This document shows, in pieces, positions 1 to 9,177 of a stretch of 64,000 nucleotides of DNA. The notes beneath the pieces were generated by a model that searched no databases, was not told the origin of the DNA, and saw nothing but the letters and a program-made list of their open reading frames with translations. Position 1 is the first letter of the stretch, and each line of letters opens with the position of its first letter. The position numbers and the translations under genes were made by a program. Source of the DNA: a bacterium (GTDB lineage: Bacteria; Krumholzibacteriota; Krumholzibacteriia; LZORAL124-64-63); the NCBI GenBank assembly GCA_016712675.1, contig JADJQR010000001.1, positions 310,001-374,000 on the forward strand. Reading direction: 5' to 3'.

Positions 1-1472
1 TGCAGGGCGGCCGCCACGCGCGCCGTCAGCTCGTTCGGGTCGCTGCCGCCGAAGCAGACGACCACGCGCGGGCGCCGGGCGTCGCCCGTCGCTGCCAGGG
101 CGCGGCAGGCCCGCACGTCCTCGCGGATCAGGAGGTAGCCCATGCCTCCCACCAGGTCATCGCGGCCGGCAGGCGGCTCCCAGCCGAACGAGGGTACGAT
201 GCCCAGGTCGGCGTCGCGGCAGGCGGGCTGGTCCAGGACCACGATGAGGTGACCGTCGGCGCGCAGGCGGCGGGCCAGCACGTCGGCCGGCCACTCGGAA
301 TCCAGCACGCAGACGGCGGGGCCGCCGCGACGCGACAGCGACGCCAGGAACGAGATGTCGCGCACCAGCGCGTCCTCGTCGACGAACGTGCTGTGGTTGA
401 AACCGTGGCGATCCAGCATCGCCTGCGGTCCCGGGAGGTCCGGCGTGAAGAAGAAGGTGTCGGCATCGTGCTGGTCGCGAAGGGCCTCGGCCAGCGCCAG
501 GCAGCGCGCCACGTGGCCCAGGCCCTGGCCGGCCGCGACCAGGAACACGTCCGGGCCGCTGCGCCGCGATTCGGGCTGTGTCCGCGGCCATTCGCGACGG
601 ACCGGCAGCGTCGGCCGCAACCCGTCGGAGGGGTCGGCGCGCCAGGTGCGCTCGGCCAGGTCCTCCGGCAGGGGCGCGATGCGGCCGGTCCCGTCGCACT
701 CCGGCGAGACGGGCGCGTAGCCGCCGGCGATCACCGTCTCGATGGTCTCGGGCAACCAGCAATGGCCGCCGGCGAACTCGGCGCCGCGGCCCTCGAGGTC
801 GAAGTGGAACTCGACCACGTCGGCCGCCCAGTGGCGCAGCGCCCGCCCGATCACGCCGGGCGACACGGAGTGGTCCGACCACCCCGCCTTGAATGCGACC
901 TCGGGCCAGTCCGGCGCGAAGTTGGCCGCCATCATCTCGCGCAGCGTGCCGATCGCCGCCAGGTTGCAGGCGTGCTCGGGTACGGGGTAGCGGCTGACGC
1001 AGTGCAGAAGCGTCAAGTCGCGGCAGCCCGATTCCAGTGCGGCGTCGACGGCGGCCCAGGCCTCGCCGGCGTCAGCCATGCCCGTCGAGACGATCAGGGG
1101 CAGGCTCGTGGCCGCGCAGGCGTGGATCAGGTCCAGCCACGGCAACTCGTACGAGGCGACCTTCAGGAAGTCGACGTGCGGCGCCAACTCATCGACCGCC
1201 TCCAGGTCGAACGGCGTGCAGCCGAACTTGAGGCCGGCGTCGCGCGCGGCTGCCGACAGCTCGGGCAGGAAGCGGAGCGGTAGCTCCCAGCGACGCCGAC
1301 GGCGGTGGTCGGCGCTGACGCGCAGGATCTCCGGCGCGAACAGGCGGTCGATGCGGAAGAGCTGGAACTTGACGCCGGTGCAGCCGACCTGGGCGGCCTC
1401 GGCGATCAGGCGGCGGCAGCGCCCCAGGTCGCCGTTGTGGTTGCTCGAGATTTCGGCGATGAAGTCCGTCAT
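1..1472 (-). CDS. NeuB-type nonulosonic acid synthase fused to SpsG/PseG-like hydrolase (3' end outside window)
   Basis: Reading leftward from ATG at 1472 the frame stays open for about 490 codons to the window edge. Residues 1 to about 255 match the NeuB/PseI TIM barrel that condenses an amino-sugar with phosphoenolpyruvate: the N-terminus has AEISSNHNGDLG and the barrel ends in a HFDLEG-type segment followed by GHCWLPE. From about residue 307 a second domain begins with GLGHVARCLALAEAL and continues to FGGSDPNE near residue 470, typical of the SpsG/PseG UDP-sugar hydrolase fold. The C-terminal SAF domain usual in NeuB is not seen; the hydrolase-like domain takes its place. The start overlaps the stop of the upstream aminotransferase as ATGA, so it is the third gene of a coupled operon. 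It probably makes a pseudaminic- or legionaminic-like sugar; which one cannot be told. Confidence 0.85.
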   Translation of the reverse strand, partial: MTDFIAEISSNHNGDLGRCRRLIAEAAQVGCTGVKFQLFRIDRLFAPEILRVSADHRRRRRWELPLRFLPELSAAARDAGLKFGCTPFDLEAVDELAPHVDFLKVASYELPWLDLIHACAATSLPLIVSTGMADAGEAWAAVDAALESGCRDLTLLHCVSRYPVPEHACNLAAIGTLREMMAANFAPDWPEVAFKAGWSDHSVSPGVIGRALRHWAADVVEFHFDLEGRGAEFAGGHCWLPETIETVIAGGYAPVSPECDGTGRIAPLPEDLAERTWRADPSDGLRPTLPVRREWPRTQPESRRSGPDVFLVAAGQGLGHVARCLALAEALRDQHDADTFFFTPDLPGPQAMLDRHGFNHSTFVDEDALVRDISFLASLSRRGGPAVCVLDSEWPADVLARRLRADGHLIVVLDQPACRDADLGIVPSFGWEPPAGRDDLVGGMGYLLIREDVRACRALAATGDARRPRVVVCFGGSDPNELTARVAAAL

Positions 1473-2683
1473 GCCGGTCCGCGATCGCCGTCGGCGCCGG
1501 CCAGCGCGGGCACGACCGTCCGCGGTCCGGGGGCCAGGTGCCGCCGCACCGCCTTGATGACGCGCGACTGCTCGGCTTCGGTCATGGTCGGGAACAGGGG
1601 CAGTGACAGGGCCTGGCGATAGTATGCCTCGGCCACCGGGCACTGCCCGGGGCCGGTGCCGAAGCGGCGGCGGTACCAGGGCTGCAGGTGCACGGGGTAG
1701 TAGTGGACCTGCGTGCCGATGCCGGCGCCGGCCAGCGCCGCATGCAGGCCGTCGCGGGCTTCCGTCCGCACGATCATCAGGTGCCAGCACGTGTCGTCCG
1801 GCTCCGGCCTGGCCTGCGTGCGCAGTCCGGGCACCCTGGCCAGGGCGCGGTCGTACCGCTGCACCAACTCCAGGCGTCGCCGCTTCAGCCGCTCCAGTTT
1901 CCGCAGCTGGACCAGGCCGATCGCGGCCTGCATGTCCGTCATCCTCGCGTTGAGGCCCAGCTCGTGCATCTCGTAGTACCAGGGACCGTCCTGGCGCTCG
2001 AGCCGCTCGGGTTCGCGCGTGATGCCGTGTGTCCTCAGCCTCGCCAGGCGCGCGGCCAGTTCGGGGTCGTTGGTGGTGACGGCGCCGCCCTCGCCCGTGG
2101 TGATGGACTTCACGGGATGGAAGCTGAAGCAGGTCAGCGCGCCGTGGCTGCCGTCGCCCACGCGATGCCAGGCTCCGCCTTCGTCCTGCCACCGGGTGCC
2201 GATGGCGTGGCAGGCGTCCTCGATCAGGACTGCGCCGTGGCGGTCGGCCAGGCGCTTGAGCGCCGGCAGGTCCGCGGTGCGGCCGCCCAGGTGCACGGGC
2301 ACGATCGCCTTGATGCGCGGGTCGGCCAGCAAGGCAGCTTCGGTCCGCGCCACGTCCAGCGTGAGCGTGTCGGGGTCGATGTCGACAAAGACCGGCTCGG
2401 CGCCGCACATGACGCCGGCGTTGGCCGTGGCGACGAAGGTGGTGGCCGGCACGATGAAGCGGTCGCCGGGACCCAGGTCGACGGCGCGGTAGGCCAGCCA
2501 GAGGGCCAGCGTGCCGTTGGCGGCGGCCACGGCGTGTGCGGCGCCGCAGGCCGTGGCCAGCGCCGTCTCGAACTCGGGCACGCGCGGGCCCTGGGTCAGC
2601 CAGTCGGACTCCAGGACGTCGCGCACGCGACGGATCTCCTCGCCGCCGACGTCCTGGCGCCCGTACGGCAGGAAGCGTCTCAT
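1469..2683 (-). CDS. pseC: PseC-like DegT/DnrJ/EryC1 sugar aminotransferase
   Basis: 404 residues, the usual length for PLP-dependent sugar aminotransferases of the DegT/DnrJ/EryC1/StrS class. The start MRRFLPYGRQ is chosen because its ATG overlaps the PseB stop as ATGA; longer in-frame starts would lie inside pseB. The cofactor pocket is visible: ANGTLAL near residue 56, EDACHA at 155-160, and the Schiff-base lysine in FHPVKSITTGEGG (K192). In the pathway it would aminate C4 of the 4-keto sugar made by the neighbouring PseB. The stop overlaps the synthase start, again as ATGA. The exact substrate is inferred from context. Confidence 0.88.
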   Translation of the reverse strand: MRRFLPYGRQDVGGEEIRRVRDVLESDWLTQGPRVPEFETALATACGAAHAVAAANGTLALWLAYRAVDLGPGDRFIVPATTFVATANAGVMCGAEPVFVDIDPDTLTLDVARTEAALLADPRIKAIVPVHLGGRTADLPALKRLADRHGAVLIEDACHAIGTRWQDEGGAWHRVGDGSHGALTCFSFHPVKSITTGEGGAVTTNDPELAARLARLRTHGITREPERLERQDGPWYYEMHELGLNARMTDMQAAIGLVQLRKLERLKRRRLELVQRYDRALARVPGLRTQARPEPDDTCWHLMIVRTEARDGLHAALAGAGIGTQVHYYPVHLQPWYRRRFGTGPGQCPVAEAYYRQALSLPLFPTMTEAEQSRVIKAVRRHLAPGPRTVVPALAGADGDRGPA

Positions 2684-3711
2684 GCGTGGCTCCCGACGGC
2701 CAGCGGCGCCTCCTCGGGGATCTCCGTCATCAGCATCGTCAGGTCCACCAGGGACAGCCACTGCTCGTTCGTGTCGGAGGCGTAGCGGAACTCGCGCGGC
2801 ACCAGCGTGCCGCCGGGACGCACGTGGTCCTGCTGCGACTCGGCGTAGGCCAGGGGGTAGATGACGTAGTGGTCGCCGTAGTCGAACGTCGAGCGCGCCT
2901 CGTCCTCGGTCAGCATCACCTCGTGCAGCTTCTCGCCCGGGCGGATGCCGGTCTCGACCAGCCGCGCGCGCGGATTCACCGCGTGGGCGATGTCGGTGAT
3001 GTTGCAGGACGGGATCTTCGACAGGAAGACCTCGCCGCCGCCGCCGGTCTCCAACGCGCGCACGACCAGGTCGACACTGTGGTCGAGCGTGATCCAGAAC
3101 CGCGTCATGCGGCGGTCGGTAATCGGCAGCGAGTCGGCGCCCTGCGCGGTCAGCTTGCGGAAGAACGGGATCACCGAGCCGCGGCTGCCCACGACGTTGC
3201 CGTAGCGCACTACCACGAACTGCGTGCCGCCGGCAGCGTAGGCGTGGGCGGCGCGGAAGAGCTTGTCGCTGACCAGTTTCGTCGCGCCGTAGAGGTTCAC
3301 CGGGTTGACGGCCTTGTCGGTGGACAGTGCCACGACCTTCTTCACGCCGCGGTCGATGGCCGCATCGAGGATGTTCATCGCCCCCACGATGTTCGTCTGC
3401 ACGGCCTCGTGCGGGTTGTACTCCATCAGGTGGACGTGCTTGAGCGCGGCGGCGTGGATCACGTAATCGACGCCGCTGAAGGCGCGGTACAGCCGCTGGC
3501 GGTCGCGCACGTCGCCGATGAAGAAGCGCAGCCGCGCGCGGTCGGCCGCGAACTCCTGCTCCATGTGGTACTGCTTGAACTCGTCGCGGCTGTAGATGAT
3601 CACCCGCCGGACGTCGGTCTTCAGGAAGCGCCGGACCAGGGCGTGCCCGAGCGAGCCGGTGCCGCCGGTGATCAGGATCGTCTTGCCTGTGTACAGCCCG
3701 CGCTGGTCCAT
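2680..3711 (-). CDS. pseB: PseB-like UDP-GlcNAc 4,6-dehydratase (SDR family)
   Basis: 343 residues. The NAD(P) motif TGGTGSLG is at residues 15-22 and the catalytic segment STDKAVNPVNLYGATK has the Asp-Lys pair and Tyr-x3-Lys expected of PseB/FlaA1-type inverting dehydratases. This enzyme takes UDP-GlcNAc to a 4-keto-6-deoxy sugar and is the first step of pseudaminic acid synthesis. The start at MDQRGLYTGK has a GGAAGGA ribosome site about 9 nt upstream; a longer reading frame exists but lacks similarity. First gene of the coupled pseB-pseC-neuB/spsG operon. Confidence 0.9.
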   Translation of the reverse strand: MDQRGLYTGKTILITGGTGSLGHALVRRFLKTDVRRVIIYSRDEFKQYHMEQEFAADRARLRFFIGDVRDRQRLYRAFSGVDYVIHAAALKHVHLMEYNPHEAVQTNIVGAMNILDAAIDRGVKKVVALSTDKAVNPVNLYGATKLVSDKLFRAAHAYAAGGTQFVVVRYGNVVGSRGSVIPFFRKLTAQGADSLPITDRRMTRFWITLDHSVDLVVRALETGGGGEVFLSKIPSCNITDIAHAVNPRARLVETGIRPGEKLHEVMLTEDEARSTFDYGDHYVIYPLAYAESQQDHVRPGGTLVPREFRYASDTNEQWLSLVDLTMLMTEIPEEAPLAVGSHA

Positions 3712-4111
3712 GGTCGACCCGTCCTTCCCTGGGACGCGCCTGCGCAGGGCGGGATGCCGTGCTGGCAGGATATCGTCCACTTGTGCCCCGATCCGGCGAC
3801 GGGCCGGGGTGGCCTGAGGTCGGAGCTCGGGCCTATCTGCTATTACTGCAAGAACTTGGCGGCGTCGCGGAGCCGTCACCCCTGCCTTCGCGGTGGCGTC
3901 GTGGCAGCGTTCCGCAGGTGCCGGCCGAAGGGGAGCAGGATCCGGACCATGGGCGAGGCGGCCGGCCCGGCGCGTACTTGGCCCGCCCCGCAGTCCCTGC
4001 TAGACTGCCGCTCCCAGGCCAGCCACGACGGGAGCTGCTGACCGCCTACGACCAGATCCTGCCCGATCTGCCTGCCGGCCGGTCCGTCATGCTGCACTGA
4101 CCGGAGGGACG
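3712..4111. other. Divergent intergenic region between pseB and the amidase gene
   Basis: About 400 bases between two divergent genes. Short open frames here lack recognisable motifs and look like background from high GC. The least GC-rich stretch (about 3835-3860) is a plausible place for the pseB promoter, but I see no convincing -35/-10 pair. A GGAGGG ribosome site for the rightward gene ends the region. Confidence 0.4.
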
Positions 4112-4930
4112 ATGACGCCTGCCGACAACCTGCCCGTGGCCCTGGTCCAGATGGACAGCGGCGAGGACGTGGCCGCCAACGTCGCACTGGCCGAGCGCCT
4201 GGCGCGCGAAGCTGCCCGCGCCGGCGCGCGCTTCATCGCGCTGCCGGAGATGTACCAGTTCCGCAGCACGGGGCGGCCGGCCGCGCTGCCCGGCGAAGCG
4301 ATTCCCGGCCCCTCGACACGCGGGCTGCAGGCGATCGCGGCCGAATACGGCGCGGCGATCCTGGCCGGCAGCGTCTGCGAGGCGATCGCCGGCAGCTTCA
4401 AGGTGCACAACACGTCGGTGCTGATCGGCACCGATGGTGGCATCGCCGCCACCTACCGCAAGATCCACCTGTTCGACGTGGACATCGACGGCGTCGCGAT
4501 CCGCGAGTCGGACTGGTACGTGCCGGGCGACACGACCGTGTCCGCGCCGGCGTGCGGCCGCACCGTGGGCCTGAGCATCTGCTACGACCTGCGATTCCCC
4601 GAGCTGTACCGCTGCCACGCGGACCGGCAGGCCGAGATCCTCACGGTGCCCGCCTCGTTCACCGCCACCAGCGGCGCCGCGCACTGGGACAGCCTGCTGC
4701 GCGCCCGCGCCATCGAGAACCAGGCCTTCGTGCTGGCGCCCGGCCAGACCGGCCCCGGCTCGGGCGGCGTCATGACGCACGGCAACAGCCTGGTGGTGGA
4801 CCCCTGGGGCGTGGTGCTGGCGCGCGGCAGCGCCGGCGGCACGGAGATCGTCAGCGCCACGCTGGACTTCGCGCGGCTGGCGGAGGTCAGGCGGCGGCTG
4901 CCGGTACTGGGGCATCGGCGATTGGGGTGA
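4112..4930 (+). CDS. Nitrilase-superfamily amidohydrolase (Nit/omega-amidase-like)
   Basis: 272 residues, typical of the Nit1/Nit2 branch of carbon-nitrogen hydrolases. The catalytic triad is visible: Glu46 in IALPEMYQF, Lys117 in YRKIHLFDVDI and Cys157 in LSICYDLRFPELYR. The YDLRFPELYR context favours omega-amidase or deaminated-glutathione amidase rather than a true nitrilase. Cytosolic, with no signal peptide. GGAGGG lies just upstream of the ATG. It converges on the aminotransferase at 4974-6203, and an omega-amidase next to an aminotransferase would make sense for removing alpha-keto-acid amides, though that link is inference. Confidence 0.88.
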   Translation: MTPADNLPVALVQMDSGEDVAANVALAERLAREAARAGARFIALPEMYQFRSTGRPAALPGEAIPGPSTRGLQAIAAEYGAAILAGSVCEAIAGSFKVHNTSVLIGTDGGIAATYRKIHLFDVDIDGVAIRESDWYVPGDTTVSAPACGRTVGLSICYDLRFPELYRCHADRQAEILTVPASFTATSGAAHWDSLLRARAIENQAFVLAPGQTGPGSGGVMTHGNSLVVDPWGVVLARGSAGGTEIVSATLDFARLAEVRRRLPVLGHRRLG

Positions 4931-4973
4931 GACCGGGGACGGGCGGCGACGCGCGCCGGCGCAACGCGCCCGC

Positions 4974-6203
4974 TCAGGCGCCCCCCGTCGCGCGCTTGCT
5001 GCCGGTGAACACCTGCGTCGTGATGCGGTCCAGCGCCCGCTCCAGCTGCGCTTCCTCGATCCCGGAGAACGAGATCCGTACGTGGTGGGCGTACTCGCCC
5101 CCGCCGAAGGCCGTGCCCGGGATCACCGCCACGCCGGCATCGAGGAACCGCTGCAGCGTGAACGCGCCCTGGTCCTGGCCGGCCGGCGCCTCGGGCACCA
5201 GGCCCTTCAGGTTGAGGAAGAAGTAGAAGGCGCCCTCGGGCCGGTACAGGCCGGGGCCCAGCACCGGGCCTAGCTTCTGCACCATCAACTCGCGCCGGCG
5301 CGCGAACTTCGCCAGCAGCGGCTCCAGCCAGGCGCTGCGCTCGGCCTCGTTGGTCATCGCCTCGACGAACGCCTTCTGGATGAAGGGCACGACGCCGCCG
5401 GTCTGCGTGTACTCGCCGAGCGTCATCCGTGCGATGATGTCGGCATCGCGGCACACGGTGTAGCCGATGCGGAAGCCGGTCGCCGCGTACGACTTCGAGC
5501 AGGTGAAGACGCCGAAGATGTGCTCCCCTGGGAAGGCGAGCATGCTCACGTGCTTCGCGTCGCCGAACACGAAGTCCTCGTAGGCCTCGTCCGAGACGAT
5601 GCGGACCCTGTACTTGAGACACAGGTCATTCAGTCGCGACAGTTCGTCGCGCGAGAACACCTTGCCGCTCGGGTTCTGCGGCGAGTTGACGTAGAGCAGC
5701 GCGGCCCCGGGCAGCTTGGCCTCGACCTGCGCGAAGTCGATCGCCAGCTCGCCGTCCTTCTCCACCAGCGCCACCGGGTCCAGCGTGCAGCCGGCGTAGG
5801 GGGCGATGTTGTCCAGCACGCACGACCACGTGGGCGCGAACGAGACCACGCGACCGCCGGCGCACAGGTTGAACACCAGCTGCAGGCCCTCCTGCCCGCC
5901 GTAGGTGCAGATCACGTGCTCGCGGCCGAAGCCCGCCAGCCCGTTCGCCGCCAGGCGCGCCAGCACCGCGTCCTTGAACCACGGCTCGCCGCCGGACTTC
6001 GGGTAGCGCGTCAGTCCGGCCGCGACGGCCTTCTCCATCGCCCGCGTGATGTAGGCGGGTGTGTCGTCGGCCAGTTCGCCCCGCTGCAGGTAGGCGAATT
6101 TCTCCCCCGTGCGCGCCTCCCAGCCCGGCGCCACGTCGCGGATGCGCTCGCTGATCTCGACGATGGGCGACAGCCCGATGCGTGTGAAGGCAGGGTTCAG
6201 CAT
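4974..6203 (-). CDS. Class I/II PLP-dependent aminotransferase (aspartate aminotransferase fold)
   Basis: 409 residues, fold type I. Key residues: NSPQNPSG around 173-180, the cofactor-binding D205-E206-A-Y208, the Schiff-base lysine K237 in CSKSYAATGFRIGY, and a C-terminal arginine in HHVRISFS. The AATGFR context is that of aminotransferases acting on aspartate, aromatic or branched substrates; the substrate cannot be fixed. The start MLNPAFTRIG is followed directly by the family's N-terminal segment. A degenerate copy of the window's GC palindrome (core at 4953-4962) sits in the 43-bp gap to the convergent amidase. Confidence 0.87.
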   Translation of the reverse strand: MLNPAFTRIGLSPIVEISERIRDVAPGWEARTGEKFAYLQRGELADDTPAYITRAMEKAVAAGLTRYPKSGGEPWFKDAVLARLAANGLAGFGREHVICTYGGQEGLQLVFNLCAGGRVVSFAPTWSCVLDNIAPYAGCTLDPVALVEKDGELAIDFAQVEAKLPGAALLYVNSPQNPSGKVFSRDELSRLNDLCLKYRVRIVSDEAYEDFVFGDAKHVSMLAFPGEHIFGVFTCSKSYAATGFRIGYTVCRDADIIARMTLGEYTQTGGVVPFIQKAFVEAMTNEAERSAWLEPLLAKFARRRELMVQKLGPVLGPGLYRPEGAFYFFLNLKGLVPEAPAGQDQGAFTLQRFLDAGVAVIPGTAFGGGEYAHHVRISFSGIEEAQLERALDRITTQVFTGSKRATGGA

Positions 6204-6299
6204 GACGGCTCCTCGGGCTGCGGCGGACCGGGACAGGGTGCGCTGGGCGGGCGCATTCTAACCCACCAACCCTGCGGGAGCCACGCCCATGCCGGGAGA

Positions 6300-6460
6300 T
6301 GGCGGGTGCACCCGCACCCTACCAAATATCACATGAATGTGATGTGAGATATAACATCATGAAAATGATGATCTTGCGTGATTGTGAACCATCGCATGAT
6401 ATTTGATGGTTTTGTGTGCAATAAGATCATTCGCGATTATTTTCATCAACTATAGTGCCC
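6300..6460. promoter_or_regulatory. AT-rich intergenic island with stacked inverted repeats
   Basis: A sharp drop in GC in a GC-rich chromosome. It contains several short dyads: ATCACAT-GA-ATGTGAT (about 6329-6344), CATCAT-GAAA-ATGATG (about 6355-6370) and AACCATC...GATGGTT (about 6387-6411). It lies between the aminotransferase (minus) and the secreted protein gene (plus), so it could hold promoters and operators for both. The binding protein is unknown. Confidence 0.5.
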
Positions 6461-6525
6461 GATGCTAGAATCGTGTTCGCAGTGTCGCAGGGACACCGGC
6501 CCCAAGCACCCGTGGAGGATGCACC

Positions 6526-7284
6526 ATGCGCTCGTCTATCGCCAAGCTCCTGGTCCCGGTCCTGCTGTTCGCTCCGAGCCTGGCCGGCGCCTTCGACGTC
6601 ACCTTCGGCACCTCGTGGGACAACATCCCGCTGCAGCAGGTCCTGGACCTGCAATACGGCGCGGGCGTGGTCAATGTCGCCACGGACTTCGAGGGCCACA
6701 ATCCCGGCGATGCCGACCCGCCGTTCTGGGAGGACCTGGCGCTCAACGGCCTGCTCATCCGCGAGATCGCGGGCTTCGCCAACCGCAACACGCTGGGCTG
6801 GTACGCCGAGACGCTGCAGGCGGCGCCGGTGATCGACAGCATCGGCGACGGGGTCGTCTTCGACGGCACGATGGGTGCGGGGCAGACGGTCACGGTCTCC
6901 TTCGCGGACGGCCTGACCCGCTTCGGCTTCTACCTGAACCCGAACGGCGGCCAGGCCGGCGGCGGCAACGCGCCCGAGCCCGAACTGTTCTTCACGAACC
7001 GCTTCTACAACGACCTGGGCCCGGGCGGTGCCGGCGCCACCCACGCCCCCTTCAACGGCGACCCGCAGTGCCTGGTCTTCAACATCTCGCACCTTTACGG
7101 CGGCGTGCCGACCTACGTGCTGGCTTGGGAGGATCTGGACTACGGCGGCCCGATCACGCCGCACTACGATTGGCTGGGCACGGACAACGACTACAACGAC
7201 CTGGTAATCGAGATCCAGGCCCTCTCGCCGGTGGCCACCGAGAACGAGACCTGGGGTTCGGTGAAGGCGCTGTTCCGACAGTAG
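6526..7284 (+). CDS. Secreted protein of unknown function with DUF4114-like C-terminal motif
   Basis: 252 residues. A clear Sec signal peptide (MRSSIAKLLVPVLLF, cleavage after SLAGA) leads into an acidic, aromatic-rich domain, so the product is exported. Near the C-terminus DWLGTDNDYNDLVIEIQA resembles the D-x-DYND motif of DUF4114-type beta-sandwich exoproteins. The tail TWGSVKALFRQ looks like a short conserved sorting or end motif, though I cannot prove this. A TGGAGGATGCACC ribosome site precedes ATG. It is transcribed alone, out of the AT-rich island, and ends in a strong hairpin. Function unknown. Confidence 0.7.
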   Translation: MRSSIAKLLVPVLLFAPSLAGAFDVTFGTSWDNIPLQQVLDLQYGAGVVNVATDFEGHNPGDADPPFWEDLALNGLLIREIAGFANRNTLGWYAETLQAAPVIDSIGDGVVFDGTMGAGQTVTVSFADGLTRFGFYLNPNGGQAGGGNAPEPELFFTNRFYNDLGPGGAGATHAPFNGDPQCLVFNISHLYGGVPTYVLAWEDLDYGGPITPHYDWLGTDNDYNDLVIEIQALSPVATENETWGSVKALFRQ

Positions 7285-7318
7285 GCCCGCGAGCCAGGCT
7301 GACGTCCTCCACGAACAA

Positions 7319-7352
7319 CGAAGGGGCGGCTCCGCGCGGCGCCGCCCCTTCG
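7319..7352. terminator. Bidirectional hairpin terminator
   Basis: A 12-bp perfect stem (CGAAGGGGCGGC pairing with GCCGCCCCTTCG) around a 10-nt loop lies between two convergent genes. There is no long T-tract on either strand, so its efficiency as an intrinsic terminator is inferred. Confidence 0.7.
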
Positions 7353-7369
7353 CCCGTTCGGGATCCGGG

Positions 7370-9061
7370 CTATGGGCGGCGGCGCACCAGCACGAGCGTG
7401 ACGTCGTCGCTGGCGGCCGCATCGCCGACGAACTCCTCGAGGTCGGCCAGCACCGCGTCGCGGACGGACACGGCGTCGTTGCCGCGCAGAGATCGCAGCA
7501 GCGCCGCCAGACGCTCATCGCCGTACTCGTCCTCCGCCGCGTTCCAGGCTTCGGGGATGCCGTCGGTGAACAGTGCCAGGAGGTCGCCCGGTGCCAGCTC
7601 GAGCTGGCGCGAGGTCCAGGTGCCCTCGCCGACCAGGGCCACCGGAAGGCCCGTCGGGGCCAGCATCTCGGCCGTGCCGTCCGCGCGCACGACGCAGGGC
7701 GGGTTGTGGCCCGCGTTCACGTATTCCAGGCGGCCACTGGCCGGGTCGAGCACGCCCACGAACAGTGTCGCGTAGCGCACCGGCTCGGTAACCGGGAACA
7801 GCACGGCGTCAAGGCGGGCGACCAGCGCGGCGATGTCCTCGCAGGGGCCGGCCAGGCCGCGCAGCAGCGGCAGCAGCGACGACACCAGCAGCGCGGCGCC
7901 CAGTCCCTTGCCGGCCACGTCGCCGACGGCCACCAGCACGCGCCCGTCCGGCAGCGTAAAGACGTCGTAGAGGTCCCCGCCCACTTCGGTGCAGGAGACC
8001 AGGTGCGGCACCAGCTCCCAGCCGGCCAGCTGCGGCGCCTGCTCGGGCAGCAGCGTGCTCATGATGCGCCGCGCCGCGCCCAGTTCGCCCTCGAGCCGCA
8101 TCTTCTCGGCTTCCATCTCGTGGTAGCGGGCGTGGGTCAGCGCCACGGCCACGCAGTTGGCCAGCAGCGTGAACGCCTTCAGCTCGTCGGTCGTGTAGCG
8201 GTCGTGCGAGTCGGCCGAGTCCGCGTAGAGCAGCCCGATCACGTTCTCGTTGTCGAACAGCGGCGCCGCCATGGCCGTGCGCACGCCCTGCGAAACGATG
8301 CTCATCTGGGCCTGGAAGGCCGAGTCGAGCTGCGCGTCCTCGATCAGGAACGACACCCTCTCGCCCAGCACACGGTTGATCACGGTCCGGCTGAGCATCA
8401 GGTTCGGGGCCCGGCCGCCGCCGCGCACGCGCGAGGCGCGCACCTGCGGCTCGCCGCTGCCGTCCTCCAGCAGGGCGATCAGCGCGCGCTCGGGCATCAC
8501 GGCCGCGTCCACCAGGTCGAGGATCGGCTCGAAGAGCTCTTCCGGCGAGCCGGGCGTCACCAACAGGCTGCCCGCTTCGGCCAGGACCGAGAACAGTTCG
8601 GCGCGCTTGCCGGCCCGCCGCGCGACCTGCCCGGTGCGGCTCTCGCGGCCGGTCGCCTCCTGCCAGGTGATGGCCACGCCGTTCGACGGGTGGTCGCCGA
8701 CGATCGTCATCAGGGCCTGCGAGTCGAGGTTGCCACCCAGGGAGAACACGGCGCGCCCGAGCGCCACCTGGTCGCCGGGCCGCACCTCGCGCCAACCTTC
8801 GGCGGCGACGCCGTTGACCAGCGTTCCGTTGTGGCTGCCGAGGTCGCGCACGCGGGCGCGGCCGCCGGCGTACTCCAGTTCGGCATGGCGGCGCGAGACC
8901 GACGATTCGGGCAGGACCACGTCGCAGTCGACGGCACGGCCCAGCACGTGCAGACCCTCGGCCAGCTCCAGGCGGAGCTCCTGGTCGCCGACGCGGCCGG
9001 TGAGGATGAGTTGCTGGCGGTTCATGCCTGTCCAGTCCTGCTTGCCGAAGGAGCCACCCAT
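7370..9061 (-). CDS. FHA-GAF-PP2C (SpoIIE/RsbU-type) signalling phosphatase
   Basis: 563 residues in three parts. An FHA domain (about 20-115) has the RRHAEL and GSHNGTLVNG motifs that bind phosphothreonine. A GAF domain (about 170-325) follows. The C-terminal SpoIIE-like PP2C domain (about 345-563) has DLYDVF, VAVGDVAGKGLGAAL, NAGHNPP and FTDGIPEAWN, with the metal-binding aspartates present. It would dephosphorylate a partner, such as an anti-sigma antagonist, in a partner-switching pathway; no such partner gene is nearby. A second start at residue 13 (ATG at 9025, MNRQQLIL) is possible. It is divergent from the FIST-kinase operon, which suggests shared control. Confidence 0.87.
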   Translation of the reverse strand: MGGSFGKQDWTGMNRQQLILTGRVGDQELRLELAEGLHVLGRAVDCDVVLPESSVSRRHAELEYAGGRARVRDLGSHNGTLVNGVAAEGWREVRPGDQVALGRAVFSLGGNLDSQALMTIVGDHPSNGVAITWQEATGRESRTGQVARRAGKRAELFSVLAEAGSLLVTPGSPEELFEPILDLVDAAVMPERALIALLEDGSGEPQVRASRVRGGGRAPNLMLSRTVINRVLGERVSFLIEDAQLDSAFQAQMSIVSQGVRTAMAAPLFDNENVIGLLYADSADSHDRYTTDELKAFTLLANCVAVALTHARYHEMEAEKMRLEGELGAARRIMSTLLPEQAPQLAGWELVPHLVSCTEVGGDLYDVFTLPDGRVLVAVGDVAGKGLGAALLVSSLLPLLRGLAGPCEDIAALVARLDAVLFPVTEPVRYATLFVGVLDPASGRLEYVNAGHNPPCVVRADGTAEMLAPTGLPVALVGEGTWTSRQLELAPGDLLALFTDGIPEAWNAAEDEYGDERLAALLRSLRGNDAVSVRDAVLADLEEFVGDAAASDDVTLVLVRRRP

Positions 9062-9177
9062 CCGGGCGCGCCTTCCCGGTGGCGAGCCCCAGACTAGGCC
9101 AATCGCGCCGGCGGCGCCACGCGAATCGGACCGGTCTACTCCGGATGGACTGCGCCGTCACGAATACGCCGTGGCGG

